From the NCBI RefSeq assembly GCF_963678975.1, contig NC_089284.1, positions 2,169,001 to 2,233,000 on the forward strand: 64,000 nt of DNA, written 5' to 3'. A program made the translations under genes and the position numbers. Positions 1 through 13,432 of the stretch are shown here, piece after piece. This DNA is from Dysidea avara (lineage: Eukaryota > Porifera > Demospongiae > Dictyoceratida > Dysideidae). The notes beneath the pieces were generated by a model. That model saw only the letters and a list, made by a program, of their open reading frames with translations. It did no database searches and had not been told where the DNA came from. Numbering within the stretch: position 1 is the stretch's first letter; the number at the start of each line of letters is the position of its first letter.

Positions 1-1446
1 GTTCTCTCAAACGACATAGCAAGTTATAAAACTTATATGTAATTCGCTCTGTAAAGAGTTATAGTGTCCGAACGGACTTAGTTTTAGCAAGCTTGCTATC
101 CTCAGCTCTTAGTACAGCAAGTATGTTATAGTGTAAGGTTTGAGCAATAACATATCCATTCTTAAAATTTCGAGTTTTAGGAGGTAGCAAAATGCACTAA
201 AAATGTACTCTGCAAGATTTCACTGCTACGTAGAATGATAAATTAAATGCTTATAAAGTGATATGTACTGTAGAATATTCCATCCCTATTCTACTGCAGT
301 GACAAAACATTTTTAGAGTGCTATAGTATGTACCGAGTGCTTTCCTGTGGGGAAACCATAAAAGTGGTAGGAAGCCATAAAAATGTAATGTTCATTACAG
401 CCCTTTCCCAAACTTGTGATGGAGCCAAACCACACATGTTGATGACACCTTTTTCTGTCACCACTGATCATGTGGTTGGCTGAAATGTTAACTCCCTTAA
501 AAAAAATCCACTTCTAAATTTTAGCAGGATCCAGCTCAACTTTGTACATACTATAGTGCTATTTAGTGACAAGTAATTTATATGTAAGGATTGAATTATA
601 GTACATCCATTGCATAAGGCAAAGGGACAATTCCTACCCTACGCTGGACTCACGAATCGATCTCAGGCCAGTGAAAACTCACTGAAAATGTTCCTCACTA
701 ATATTCTTCACTACTACTTAGAATTGAACGGTTTGCATACCTTAGAACATTCTGTATCATTTACTAAAACATTGTAAAACAAAATTTCTGTTGATATCTT
801 GACCAACAATGTAATGGTACGTGAAACAGAAGCAGGGGAACATGCCCCAAAAAAGCAACCCGTCTATTAGCCAATTACTCTTTAGGGTATCTCAATCTTG
901 TTCAGCCAGTTTTGGAATTTCAGAAACACCGTACCCCTGAACTAGTACTCATGTGTGACTGTACACTGACAAACGTACAGTTACTGAGTATGGTGTAGCC
1001 CTCCATGCAAGTGGCCCATAAACTTACATATTCTTCAAACCATTCTTGCTTCACCATTAAGTCTTTTTCAAACTGCTTGACCAGTTGCTCCACACTATCA
1101 TGTAGTATTGTACAATGTATTCCCAACTGCCTAAGCCACATCACGTTCTCCCAAGAAACTCTTACATCAATATTGTTATTGCTGATGTACCATATGTCCA
1201 TACCTGGTTGTGTAGAGATCGCCTGATACTGCACACGAGACACATTAGAGCTATACATAGAAAAACAATTTGCTGAAGTGCGACATGTGTGCAATTTTGC
1301 CTACCATCTCACAACGACCTGATCGCCATAGTTTTGTTTTCGGCCGTAGGTTGCAGAAGTAATGCAAACCAGTGCACCTAAAAAGAAGCAGAGGAATAAG
1401 ACCAAAGTCTCGACCAAAGTGGTCCTCATCATTTTCTATGCACTGA
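1..1446. other. Upstream flank, no gene recognised
   Basis: AT-rich DNA with no convincing exon on either strand. The short open frames around 920-1300 on both strands show no recognisable domain and no splice-linked continuation. No repeat family seen elsewhere in the window was recognised here. Confidence 0.4.
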
Positions 1447-1474
1447 CACGTGACCGCGCGTGCACACCCACGTG
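1447..1474. promoter_or_regulatory. Pair of CACGTG E-boxes upstream of PIPOX
   Basis: Two perfect palindromic CACGTG hexamers lie at 1447-1452 and 1469-1474, 73-100 bp upstream of the PIPOX start codon, in a locally GC-richer stretch. CACGTG is the classic site for bHLH-zip factors such as MITF/TFE, MYC and USF. Spacing and position suit a proximal promoter. That they act on this gene is inference. Confidence 0.45.
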
Positions 1475-1546
1475 CACTGCCCAGAAAATACGTTCCTGAA
1501 AACCTCGTGAGACCTCAAGATAGACGATCGAGTCGAAGACGATACA

Positions 1547-4500
1547 ATGAGCACAGCAGACTGTGGGGTTAACTGTGAGATTTACGATGTCATTGTTGTA
1601 GGAGCAGGTGTACAAGGAAGTTCTACAGCTTTCAACATAGCCCGTAAAGGTCACACTCGATCGCTTCTCCTAGAACAAGTACGTATTCATTGTTTCGGGA
1701 AAAGTGCATTGTTAGATCAATTAGCACCAAAGTCGATCTTGAAACACCCCAGTCATTTCATTTAAAAAGAATACCAATATTAAATGCACAAACTTATGCA
1801 TGTATGTAGCTATCTCAACTTATACCAGTTGGGCACTAACAGAATACCACTAGCTTAGGAGCCAACAGGTGACACACAGGCACTCATTGTAAGTAGATCT
1901 GCAACCGCAGTCAAATTCTTTAAGTCACAGGTCAAGGCCACTGAATTCGTGCAAAGTCAACAGTCAAGAATAAAAATTTTCCAACCCACAATCAAAAAGT
2001 ACTGAAATATCATCGCTGAGTCACAGGTCAAAGATCGAATAAAGCTCTTAATCACAGCAAAATTTTGGCAGTTCAAGACTGACCGTGGTCGCAGATCTAC
2101 CTACAGGGCATACCTACGTAACACCCCCATGGAAGCCTAAGCGAAAATATTTGAGTAAAGTATGCTAGAGTGAAATGGGACAAGTGGATTGAAAAAGCCA
2201 ACCAATCATGACTTGGTCCACAGTCCGGCCAAGTGCCACACCTCATCCCAACCAGGAAGGCCACACCTAAGTAGGGAAATGTCATCAATGTGTTTCTAAT
2301 TTACCAGTTGGGCACAGAGGGAGGTCCTGTACGAGATGTTTACCAATAGCATGTGCATTACTGCTATTATTTGCAACTTATTTCCCTGTTATTCTACCAT
2401 AAATATAACCCCGTACTGGAGTTAGTATACTGGGATCAGTATATCTATGAGTCTGCTATTCTGTACACTTTCATTGTAACCTGAGAATCTATGGCATCGC
2501 ATGACTCATAAAGAACCAGCTTTCTGCCAATTCTTCAATGGCCTTGGGTATGTACATTTCCTGCCCTCTATCATTGATGAAAAGCATACTAAACACTTTA
2601 AATAAGTCACCAATACGTGGCGTTGAGCTTTGCAAAGTTGGCTTCACACTTTCATCAATCATGTTCATCACAAGAGAACAGCTGTTTACATTAAACTGAC
2701 AAATTGTAGATTTTCTTGTCTTGAGGTCAGTGAATTCATGACCCAGTACCTGACCATGATAAGGCCCAAAACCTTGAGTCTCGTGGTAAAACAGCTAGTG
2801 GAAGCTGGTCAAAATATTTGGACCCACATATAATTTATGTGAAATTAGTGTTCCACCGATAATCAGATTGGAGCCAACATTTGCTGTTGTAATAGAAATT
2901 CTATTCCGCCACTGATTAATAACGACTCACACAGATAATTATCATCATAAGTGCTATGCAGAATTTGGGGCATCATAGGCTGGAAATGGCATTGGGGCAA
3001 TATTCTGGGCACAGGATTTTTTTAGTTATGCATTGAATAACACCAACTGATCACATTTGCATTAAAAGATCAGGATACTCTAACAGAACAATCACCAAAA
3101 TATCCTAATAGAACAGTCACACATAGCTACGTGGAAGGTATGTAGTTACAAAATGGCCAATTACAAGACAATACAAGCAATATAGTATAACTATACACAA
3201 GCAAGTGCAATTATATGGTCAATATCAGCATCTGTATCAACATAGGTGCTGAGTGTATCAGTATCAGATTAGATTGGTATGTGCTGTATCAGCAGAACAC
3301 TAGTTGAAATGTTGAACACCATCCCAGGAGTATTTAAATTCCATCGGAGTGCATTTGAAAAATTAGTAGGATTCCAGCAATAAAAGATTGTGAAACGAGA
3401 TGTGAATGATGGCCAGATCTGTGAAAACCCAACACAATTGTGCAAGCCTAAATTTACAGTATAAAGCGTTGAATACAATAAGTGAAATACTTGCATATTA
3501 TTTTGAACACTTTGTTCTTAGTGAAGAAAGGGCCTAACAATAAAAACCTGAATATCAGTTTATTTGCCTACTCAAGAAGAGTTCGAGAATCTTTATTTTG
3601 TTGCAATACACTCAAGGATACAGATGTTATGGGCATATCTTTACATCACGTTGGAATGATGGTACGTAATCAATCTTTCTTTTTTCCTTTCTGTGTAGCA
3701 AAGAAAGGTGATATAAAGAAAAACATACCTAGTAATTTATTCTCCTACTCATGGCAAACACAATGGTGCAAATTTTAACTCTGTGCACATACGCCATTCT
3801 GCTCATAAGTTTCAACCATTTTAGTAAGTTATACTTGCTGTACAAATCACAATCTTTCTGTTGTTGCTACTTTGTAGGGCTGTAACTCCCAAAGTTATTG
3901 ACATATGAGGCTAAAACTGCCAGAGCATGCACTTGGCTAAGTAGATTATAACTATTCAATAAACAGGAATTTGAAAAATGCACAATTGTTTCACAGATGC
4001 GGTCACATTGGCATGTTTTCAAAGTAAAGATTTTCCCACCTAGCTATGTTGTAATAACTACCATCATTCACACCTCTTGTTTCGCTACATTTTATTGCTA
4101 CATTTTATCGCTACATTTTATTGCTACATTTTATCGTTAGTACCCTACTCCATTAATTGCATTGTAGTAGTGTTGTTTGTTAAGCTATCACGGATGTGAC
4201 TGTTTTATTAGAGTATTGCAATCCCCATCTCATATATCATGCAATAGAATAAGGACTAGGTGTTTTACGGACCTTGGGGTGTGGTTACTATGTCTACAGC
4301 AAAAACTGCAGTTGATGATTAATGGGCATAGTCATCATGATCAGATCTTGTAAGGGTGTGGCTGATCATTTAAGGGCCGGGTTGCTATGGGATCATTAAC
4401 ATGCAGTTACACATATCTACTCCCTCTTACAATAATGTAAGCAGTTCTAATGGTTTTGTGGCATTTAAACATGCTTCTCTAGGAAAGTATTGATAAGGAA

Positions 4501-7500
4501 AATTAATGCCTCTGTATGGTTTCCTTGCATTCAAAAGAAGACAACAGCATGATTAAAGATAAAAGGCACAAATGCTGTGTAACAGGCTGAACATAGCTGA
4601 AAACGAAGCGTAATGGCCACCTTGCTATTTCAGTAATTGATAGTTCGGGGGCAAGTTCAGACAAAAAACAATGAGCCTGGCACTATTCTTTCTGTTCTAA
4701 TGCAGTATGTGTGGGTTCAGTAATGTTACAAAAAGGTTAGCAAACAAGAATAAGGGAAAATTAAGGATATTAAAAGTGAAACAAGGTAGGTCATCTACAC
4801 CTGAAGGTATACTAGTGGACATTTTCATCCCTAGTGGGTATAGACTAAAGTAGGAATTAAATGTACGCTAGTATATCTTCAGGTGTAGGTGGCCTCCCTA
4901 CAATCCTAAATCGAACTTAAACTTATACTTGTTGTATTAGGATAGAGAATGTATTGTTACACTGGAAGTAAAATAAACTCATTTACTATGTAGTTTCAAC
5001 TGGGTCACACACATGGAAGCTCTCATGGTGGTAGTAGAATTATAAGGAGCTCCTACGATGTTCAACATTATGCTGAAATGATGCCTGAGGCATTTAAATT
5101 GTGGAAGGAGATTGAACAGGAAGCCGGAGTCCAGCTTTATTAGTGAGTAACTTACTCTGTTATGTATTTAGTTAATCACTACTTGTATGATAGTAATACA
5201 GGTGGCACTTTCTTTGGACATCCAGATTCTGCTATCAAATCCATAATTTGTCACTTTCAACAACTTGATCTTCCACATGAAGTGTTGTCTGCTAAAGAAG
5301 CTAATAGTCGATACAAATTTCTTAACCTTCCCAACAATTTCATTTGCGTTGTGGACAAAAGTGCTGGGATTCTGGCTGCCGACAGAGCTGTTAAAACACT
5401 ACAGGTAAGTGTGGCCTTTTACATAAGCTATATTATTTCATATATATTTTAAAGTCACTGTTCATCAAAAATGGTGGAAAGATAGTTGATAACTGCAAAG
5501 TAACTTCTATTCATCCTGGTGATGTTATTACCTTGAAAACTGACAAAGAAGATTTTAAGACTAGGAAAATTGTGCTGACTGCAGGTGTGTTGACTCTACA
5601 TAGGGAAAAGTTTGGTGAGAAAGAAAATTTGACAAATTGGCAACTTTCCTCAAGGTCACCAAGTTTATATTTTGCTATTATTGTTATATCTGTGTAAAAG
5701 CTACAGAGAGCCATATGTGGTGTACATTTCTATATAGATTTTTTATGTAAGGTACTTCTGCCACTACCCCACTACTGGTATTAGTTATTTAGTAGATTAA
5801 ACAATACACTAAGTACAGTAATTCATTAAGAGGAACTGTTACTCTCTTGAAGACTGTCTCTCACATGAGAGATGTAGATGTCCGGTCTCCACATCTCTTT
5901 TTCTAAATCTTGATGATCTGTGAAAATGGTGACTTTGTTGTTTCCCAAACTCTCATGAGTAGCTAAAAACTTCCAGTTCAGTTTTAAGCTCACACTCTCA
6001 CAAGTCTTTTTGAAGACTGTTTCTTACATATCCCTGAGTCCTGATACTGATTGATTTGGGTGTCCAGGCTCCACATTTGTAACAAAAGTTTTTGTCCTTG
6101 TATAGTATTTATAAATGTGTAATGGATGCAATTTAAGAAGGTGATTCAGCTAAAATTAAGTGTTTGAATTGGTACAAATACTTAAGGAGCCTTTTTTCTA
6201 CCAATTTACATAAGTATGATGTAGGTTCCCATCCAGATGTTTGGTAAGCTAGGAGGGATGGAGACTATTGTTCATTATTGAACATCTGAACTTTAGTCAG
6301 TGTTGCAAATGATTTTGTATTTGTTGTCAGCTTCCCACACATCATATTATGATATGTCTTAAATGCTAGGACCATGGACATCCAAACTACTGGTACCACT
6401 GGGACTCAAATTACCACTAACTCCAAAATTATGTGATGTGTACTATTGGCAAGTTGATCATCCAGAGTTGTGCACCATTGGAAGTAGTAGTCGTGAGATG
6501 GGTGTATTCAGCCAGTCATTAGAGAAAAACATCAGCTGTTATGGTCTACCATCATTTGAACATCCTGGCCTTGTAAAGGTTTGAAGTGTTATGTGCATTC
6601 CTGTTAATGATCATTAGGCTTGCGCCAATTATGCCGGCATAATTTTGAGCATAATAGGCTAGCAAAAGTATCAAGCATGATGCCAGCATAATAAGATGAT
6701 TTTCAAGAATTTTAATTAAAACACGTAATGCGCGCACCAAAAATACTTCACAATATGAACACACTGCACATTATTACTGCATTTCATATCAAAAAACCTT
6801 GCAATATTATTATTTTTACTATTCTTCACACTTTTATATGGAAATAAGATCAAGATACTGTAATAGAGCAGTCATTTACTCTAATACAGCAGTCAGGAAT
6901 GCAGATATACTCTAATAAAACAGTCAGCTCTAGTTCCAAACCCTACGTCACTACAAAGGGTAGAGGTGTCCTTTGATCTCAAGCATAATCTTGATTTTGA
7001 GAGCATAATAGGCAATTTTCAAAGCATAATTAGCTTAAGCCTAATGATCATATTTGACATTCTGTACAATAGCTGTGGTGCACAGCACACCATGTGTGTT
7101 TATTTGGGTTTTACTGGCCAAAAATCACCCAAAAACCATCTTGACAATACCATCCTGGCATCTTGGCAGTATTAGCTAAGTACAACCAAGCCCAACAGTG
7201 CCTTCAGTTTCAACCCTAAATGCTTCCAATAGATTGCTACAAATTTTTTTGAATTTTCTACTGACTGACTAACTGCTTGCCTGCCTGATGCCTTCAGACA
7301 AGCATAACTAGATAACAGCTAAGGCTATAGGCTTGATTTTTTCACTGTTTGATGTTGGTTCATCCCAAGATGTGCCTTTTGGCATACTGCAGTATGTACA
7401 ATGCGCACATCATGGACTAAACGTTGTCCTCCTTTGTGTCCAATTTCTTTATGCTGACAGTCAAAGGTGTCGATTCACGGTAGCATGATGGCTTCCCTAC

Positions 7501-10500
7501 AGAAATCATCCATATTTTCTGTGGTGACTGAATTGATTGCAGAGGCGTTTCTCCTACTGTTCTTTGTTTGTAGCACTGTGAAACAGGCTGAACATAGCTG
7601 AAAGTGAAGCATAATAGCCACTTTCACTTTCAAGTCAGTAATTAATAGTTAGGGCATGCAAATTGTCCATATTTTTCGTGGTGAATTGCAGAGGTGCTTC
7701 TCCTACCTGTTCTTCGTTTGTAGTGCTGTGTAATGGGCTAAACATAGCTGAAAACGAAGCGTAATAGCCAACTTCACTTTTGAATCAGTAATTGATACTT
7801 GGGGTGTGTGTTCAGTTAAAAACATTACCTCTGGTGCCATCCTTTCTTTTGATGCAGTATACATGGCATTGTACTTCCACACAGTTACAGACAGTTGCTG
7901 AAGAAGTTGGCACCTATACCAAACTATAATTGCTATAGCTATGTATAGCTTGGGTTCACCAGTCATAATAATATTACAAAAAAAAAAAAAACAAGCATAA
8001 AGAAAAATTAAAGTTCGATTAGGGATCATAGAAAAAAGGAGGGAAACAAGGGAGGCCACCTACACCTACAAATATACTAGTGGACATTTAATCCCTAATT
8101 CAATCTACCTTTGTAGTAGATATAGATATAGTGTAACTATCTTAATTTTAGAAATTCAGTGCTCTTGTTAATCAGCGCTGTAAAGAAAGCATGTTGCTTG
8201 GAATATCAGATATTAAAGACCTGTACTTCAACCAGTGATGATATGTTAATGCTATAAGTGTAATTTTAATAGCTGTTAGCATTCAAAGCATTTTTGGGTC
8301 TTGTGAGTATTCTGTTAATGTTCATATCAAGAAGTTTGCGGATATTTGCTATAGTTTTGTTCATGGCAAAAATGCCAGCTGGAACAGGCATGTCCAATAC
8401 ATTTCGATTGAAAAACCATTAAAAATTAAATTAATTATTGTGTATCGCCTACCTCGAGTCTGTTTAGTAACTTTCCGAATTTGATACATGTAGAATAACT
8501 CTCTGCGAGTACAATGATGCCAAAAGAAGTCCAATTCACGGAAATTGTAGTGCGTCAAAATGGCCTAAACGACCGGATGTAGCAAATTTCTTGGCGTTTT
8601 GGGGGCATGCAATAAAAGGTGTAATAACCCGCGACACGTGATAGATACCTCAGATTCCGAACCAGATTTGGAAAGAGCAGTGAATAGTGATTAAGATGAG
8701 GTATAGCAGAAGGAAATCAGAGGAAATTTAAGCATGTCATTTTAAGGTTGAAAATCACTTACTTTTGCAGATATTTGGAAGGGAACGCTCTGAGCTATTT
8801 TGATGTCTTGACAGCCATTAACCTTCACTACATTTGTGGTACTATGAAACAAAAGCACTGTGAATTAGTTCTGCAGGTTAGTTTGCGAAAATTACAGCAT
8901 TCCATGCTTCAGCAAAATAATGTCCGTGCCATGTAGTTAACTTCTTCATATGCTTGCAAGAAACAAGAATCTTGCATTGAAAATGTTCCTTTATTGTAAG
9001 AATCTTCAACCTTGCAAAATATTTTTGCTGGGTATAAGAAGCTACTATAGTTTGCATCTTTGGGGCCTTGGCTAAAGAGCTTGTGTGATGTAATTGTTAA
9101 TATAAACAGGTAAGAGCTTATTTCTTTCTGTCTATATGGTAGTAACAACTAGCTTGTACACAGGTGTATATATTATAGTTTTTCTTCATTTCTGAGATTT
9201 TTCAATTTTATTGTTTATATAAATTCAGGGGCATACAGGGTTTTTCAAGGTGGTTTCCAGATGTGTTAGTGAGTTATGGGTGCAGGAGTCTGGCGGCACA
9301 GCTCCCAGCCATTGACAAATATTGAACACCAAAATACTTCAAGACTCATTCGTATAAAGTATTTTCAATATATGCTTGGTTCCCTCAAGTCCTTAATGTC
9401 ATTATGGTAGTGACCCACAAATAGCTACACACATGGTTTGTTCAGTAGGCATGGGACAGCCATACCTGTGATATTTCAGAAATTGTAAGTAACTTGCCAG
9501 TTCTGTATGAAAGCTGGAGCATATGGTGTAACATGCTTGTATAACCCTTCAAATTAATATTTTAAAAATGCACAATTTATTTGCAAGTTGTAAATAAAAC
9601 AAAACTGAAAACAAAAACACTATGGCACACTGTGAGCCCATTTTGGAGATGGCTGAATAGCATTAGCTCAATATTTGGTATGGAAGGTGACCTACCCTGA
9701 GGGAATTTTCATAACCTGTTTATGTCTGGGCACAACCAGATTACAAGTGTGGAAAATTACAGTAGTTTTTTTGTTTTTTTTAAATCTGCACCAGCTTCCT
9801 TGGCTGATATGTTTTAAATCCATAAGGTAAAAAAGTAACAATCTATTAAACACATCGTCACAACCTCCTCATACTTTAATCTACTATGGCTTGTCAGAAA
9901 CAAAGGATGAATCAAGTGATGTAATATAGTTAGTGCAGTGACTGAGAGAAAAGGGACAGAGCCTTGTATCGCCAGGTTATGTGTTCAAGTATGTACGTAA
10001 TAACACAGCAAAAAAAGACACTATCTGTGAATTAAGCACTAGCTTTTGTTCTTAATTGCCAAATAGAATGATACCAAGTTTAACAAATTCTGTTTCGGAT
10101 AACACACTACTTTTGAGGGGTTTCCCACCTTGTAATTACATTCTCTAATAGGAAATTGCATAAAACATGTATTCTGTCGTAATCAACAGTGAATAGATGT
10201 CACCATGGAAATGTTAGAACAAACCTTCAGGTGGATTGTGTAGAGCAATTCAAGAACTTCTATTTTGCTATATATAGTGTGCTGTAGAAACTATGGATAC
10301 TAATGATTCCTTTTTGCATTTTTTGCATTAAGTATAAAATACATTAGGACAAGAAATGACATGAAAAATAACTTGGAATTGATTTTAATACATAATTCTT
10401 AAGAGCTAAAACTTGACTTGTACAATTTTAACCACACAATTCCCAATAGATATCTTTACTTGTACTGTATGTTGTCTCTGTAGTTAAAACCATGAGGTTT

Positions 10501-13432
10501 TAGATTTGAAGATTTTTACTTCCTGTTGCCCTCTTACAGGTCTCTTGTATTTTAATGTAAATGTGAATGTCCTATCCTATCTAGTTACTATGTGTGTATT
10601 GTGGTCACAAAGTTAACTATTATTTATATTGTTTAGATATGTCCACACAGGAATATTGATTTTGATCCAGCAAACTGTGAAGACCGTGATACTTGTCCAG
10701 AACTAATGGAGGAAGTGAAACAATTTATAGAAACTTATCTTCAAGGCGTTAGTTCGTCTCCAAGTGTTAAAGAATGCTGCACAGTTACAGTAAGTTTGTC
10801 TGCATAGCTGCCATGCTGATCTTAACTTGTACATTATTTGTGGCTTCTAATTGTAGTATCAATGAAAAGTAACAGTAACTAAACTTGCTATAATTGTTGT
10901 ATATTGTGAAGGTTTGGTACGCTTAGTATTGTGTGATCTTAGATGAAAGAAGATGCTTTAAATTAGGAGATCAATTAATATTCCCCAGTTAATATATAAG
11001 TGTTATGCTATAATTGCACAACATGTTTGTGAACAAATGCAGATTACAGCGAAAAGAATAGAGCACTGGGAAGAATAGAGCACTGGGCTACTTACTAATG
11101 TTTTTTACATAAGTAACACTATTAACTAGTTACAACTGTTCAGACAGTATAACTAAGTTACAATAGCAACTAATACAATAGCTGCTTTAATAACTGAAAT
11201 GCTCTGCTATTTTTATACCATACATGCTACAGCCACATTAAGTATACAAATTCTGTACTCATGATTCAGTAATTGTAGTTGAAATTGAGCGGAAACAAAT
11301 GTGAGATTTTTATGATGGTGGTTGAAGGCATCATTCAAAGCAGCAGATGTCCAGGCTCTACATGTAGGTAGTGCTTATTCACATTTCATAGCAAGTGACA
11401 GCTGTCTCCAGTCACCACACCTACAAAATGGAATGCCAAGAGGCTTACTGGCTAGTCACTAACAGTACTCAACAAAGTCAACAGTTACTGTATTTGCTGA
11501 AGTGGCCAAGCTCAATTTTGATTGGAAGATGTACCATAAAGAATCAACTGTAGTTAAAAATTTTAGCTAAATTGGCCAAGTACTGTCAACAATCAAAACA
11601 GTTGTTTAAATTAGGGTTGGGCAATATTTTAATAAATCTCAAGTGCTTGCAATACCATTATCGCATGTATTTAGCCTTCACAATATTATTGCATAGGCAA
11701 TATTTATCACATTTCACACTTAACTTGTTAGCAAAGAAGTTGTGTTTGTAAAATAATTCTCAGTGAAAACAAGTCATCACATGGACTTTTCTAACTATGT
11801 GGTTGTGTTTCAATTTTCACATGCAATATTGTATTAAATGACACATGCAATAATCGCATGTCACAAATTCAGTATTGCCCACCCCTAGTTTGAATAACAC
11901 CTTAATAGCAATTAAATTCTAGATATTGTTGCTATACTCATAATTTTCTTCTGTATGTGTGTCAGATTAGGTGTAATAGTGTGCATGGTATATTACAATG
12001 AACAAGTTGATGTTGTGCTACCTCTAAAAACCAGGCGCCATGCAGCTAGCTAATTCATCTGGAATTAACCATAGATAGTACATGCTACTATGAATTAACC
12101 AACTATGACTATTTTACAATAGGGTAGTTTTTGGTTGTACAACATTATTAGCTAATTCTTGTATTTCGTAATTCATGAAATTTTTGTAACTCGTTCAATT
12201 ACGTTGTTATGCGCACAGAAGTATCTTCTAAACTGTTTTATAGTTTGACTGTTGTTTTTTTCCCACAAATTATCTCGACAGCCTCATAGCTGCTCTTCAT
12301 TTTTGCACGCGTACATAAGGGATACGCCCCCTTTCAACTCGAAGCGATAGGCTACTCCTGGTAGTGTACAAGGCCTGCACCATTGTTTTTCAGTTGTTAA
12401 ATGCCTGAAAACCTCAAAGGGAAGGTAGTTTACAAAGCCTAAGAAAATTCGCCACACCCGTATTTCAGTCCGCCAAAAAGAAACCACCTCAGAGCAAAGT
12501 TTACCTGTGCAGAAGTTTAATACAGACTTTGTTTCACTTTTACTTCTTACGTAAAAGCTGCTTTTACCATTATTTTAACGATTTTGCTCATGTGGGTGCA
12601 TACGGACAAACATAGGTAGGTAGATATGTAGATAGGTAGATAGGTACACACACACACACTTTTACGAAAACAATATCAGTAAACCAGGCATGCGCCCACA
12701 GCCGGCCTGGTTTAAAAAGTGAAATGCCATTTAACATGATCTGGTATAATAATTGTTCTGTAAGAAATCAGTTCTCAAAAGAACTAATATATTCCTGATG
12801 ATCAAATGATTATGTTGATGCCGTTTTACTTACAGTTTAGATTTTAACATTATATACTCTGCAGTATATAAAATAATAATAATTCATTGTAAAAGACCCA
12901 AAATCAAAGCCTAATATATGTATATGTTTACACTGCATTTTACAGCTGACACCTGATGAAGATTTCATTCTGGATCGGCACCCAAAGCATCATAACATCA
13001 TTATTGGGGCAGGATTTTCTGGTAAGTTTATTATAAATTGTGACTGGGCCTGCGAAAATAGGGCATGTGGGCACAAGCTACACCCCATCACTCTACAGGT
13101 CATATCTCAGTACTGGAATAGTATATTTGCATTCTGTAACTTGCATCATGATGCCAATTAAATGCTTATTAAGAGCTGAAAATTGTAATGCCATAGCATA
13201 ATGGTACAAGATGTTATGAGTGATGAAAGTGTGAAAAAGTAGGCAAAAATCATGTGCCCACCTGCCCTATTATCGCAGGCCCAGTCACAATTGATCCTTT
13301 TTGGTATATTAATATGTTTTAGGCCATGGATTCAAGCTAGCTCCTGTAGTAGGAAGAATATTAGCTGAGTTAACACTCGGTCTTCCATCATCTCATAACT
13401 TGCAACCATTTAAGTTAACTAGACTACTGTGA
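1547..13432 (+). CDS. PIPOX: Peroxisomal sarcosine oxidase / L-pipecolate oxidase (FAD-dependent), 8 exons
   Basis: Monomeric sarcosine oxidase family flavoenzyme: it oxidises sarcosine or L-pipecolate to an imine, reducing O2 to H2O2. Exons read 1547-1678, 4994-5142, 5194-5404, 5455-5584, 6370-6578, 10637-10789, 12946-13021 and 13323-13432; all joins keep phase and give 389 residues (human about 390). Exon 1 carries the Rossmann motif [10 protein letters not shown] (residues 17-26). Exon 2 has the RGSSHG-type segment [11 protein letters not shown]. Exons 4-5 give [12 protein letters not shown], exon 6 the CC pair at residues 324-325 whose second Cys aligns with the family's covalent FAD cysteine, and exons 7-8 [13 protein letters not shown] and [16 protein letters not shown]. 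The ATG at 1547 directly precedes the FAD fold. Introns 1, 5 and 6 are long and repeat-filled. The C terminus ends TRLL, with no SKL-type peroxisome signal. Family assignment is secure; substrate preference and location are inferred. Confidence 0.93.
1892..2102. repeat. Short element with inverted ends (possible MITE)
   Basis: In PIPOX intron 1, GTAGATCTGCAACCGCAGTC at the left end is matched, inverted and with a few differences, by the sequence ending GGTCGCAGATCTAC at 2101. Inside are two copies of GAGTCACAGGTCAA-like sequence (about 1921-1935 and 2018-2032). No target-site duplication is clear. A small non-autonomous DNA transposon is likely; the family is not identified. Confidence 0.4.
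4084..4135 (+). repeat. 13-bp tandem repeat (GCTACATTTTATY)x4 at a MITE remnant
   Basis: Four adjacent copies of a 13-bp unit alternate in their last base. They sit within a half-element (about 4028-4150, from GATTTTCCCACCTAGC through CATCATTCACACCTC to TAGTACCCTACTCC) that resembles the right arm of the palindromic repeats at 18843-19051 and 33380-33475. The expansion appears to have occurred in the TTTCGCTACATTTTATCGC part of that arm. Confidence 0.6.
4316..4570 (+). repeat. Interspersed repeat family B, copy 1
   Basis: A segment with GGTGTGGCTGATCATTTAAG near the left and AAAATTAATGCCT..GTATGGTTTCC then GAAGACAACA near the right recurs at 28835-29115 in the same orientation, and at about 30590-30800 inverted. 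No terminal repeats or coding capacity were seen. It may be a SINE or MITE fragment. It lies in PIPOX intron 1. Confidence 0.5.
4575..4921. repeat. Family A fragment ending in a palindrome
   Basis: 4580-4620 contains GGCTGAACATAGCTGAAAAC-GAAGCGTAATGGCC, shared with the family A copies at 7117-8110, 17580-18315 and 27232-28155. The right end is a palindrome: AGGTCATCTACACCTGAAGG near 4789 is mirrored by CTTCAGGTGTAGGTGGCCT ending near 4911. This resembles the terminus of a DNA transposon. Confidence 0.5.
6607..7051. mobile_element. Non-autonomous element with inverted ends (MITE)
   Basis: ATGATCATTAGGCTTGCGCC at the left is mirrored by AAGCCTAATGATCAT at 7037-7051, and the flanking parts both contain repeated GCATAAT steps. 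No transposase is present. The element sits in PIPOX intron 5, just after exon 5, and holds three copies of the recurrent TACTCTAATAGAGCAGTCA motif (6852-6928). Confidence 0.6.
7117..8110 (+). repeat. Interspersed repeat family A, long copy
   Basis: About 1 kb in PIPOX intron 5 shared in part with 17580-18315 (inverted), 27232-28155, 15455-15600 (inverted) and 29727-29898. Landmarks are CAAGCCCAA..GCCTTCAG, ACTGACTGAC, GGCTAAGGCT..GGCTTGATTTTTTCAC, TGCCTTTTGGCATACYGCAGT, TCCTCCTTTGTGTCC, and ACATAGCTGAAAACGAAGCG. The last block occurs twice here (around 7585 and 7740), indicating an internal duplication. No protein is encoded. Likely an old non-autonomous transposon. Confidence 0.6.
8111..10636. 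other. Remainder of PIPOX intron 5, nothing recognised
   Basis: About 2.5 kb of AT-rich intronic DNA. No exon with homology support, tandem repeat or inverted-repeat element was recognised on either strand. Short open frames (for example 8361-8558 and 8909-9148 on the minus strand) have no supporting feature. Confidence 0.4.
11612..11887. mobile_element. hAT-type MITE in PIPOX intron 6
   Basis: The element starts TAGGGTTGGGCAATATT and ends AGTATTGCCCACCCCTA, an imperfect terminal inverted repeat of the TAGGGGTGGGCAATA kind found on hAT elements. It is flanked by near-identical 8-bp duplications, GTTTAAAT on the left and GTTTGAAT on the right. The 276-bp body has no coding capacity and contains ATGCAATAATCGCATG-type inner repeats. 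Confidence 0.75.
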
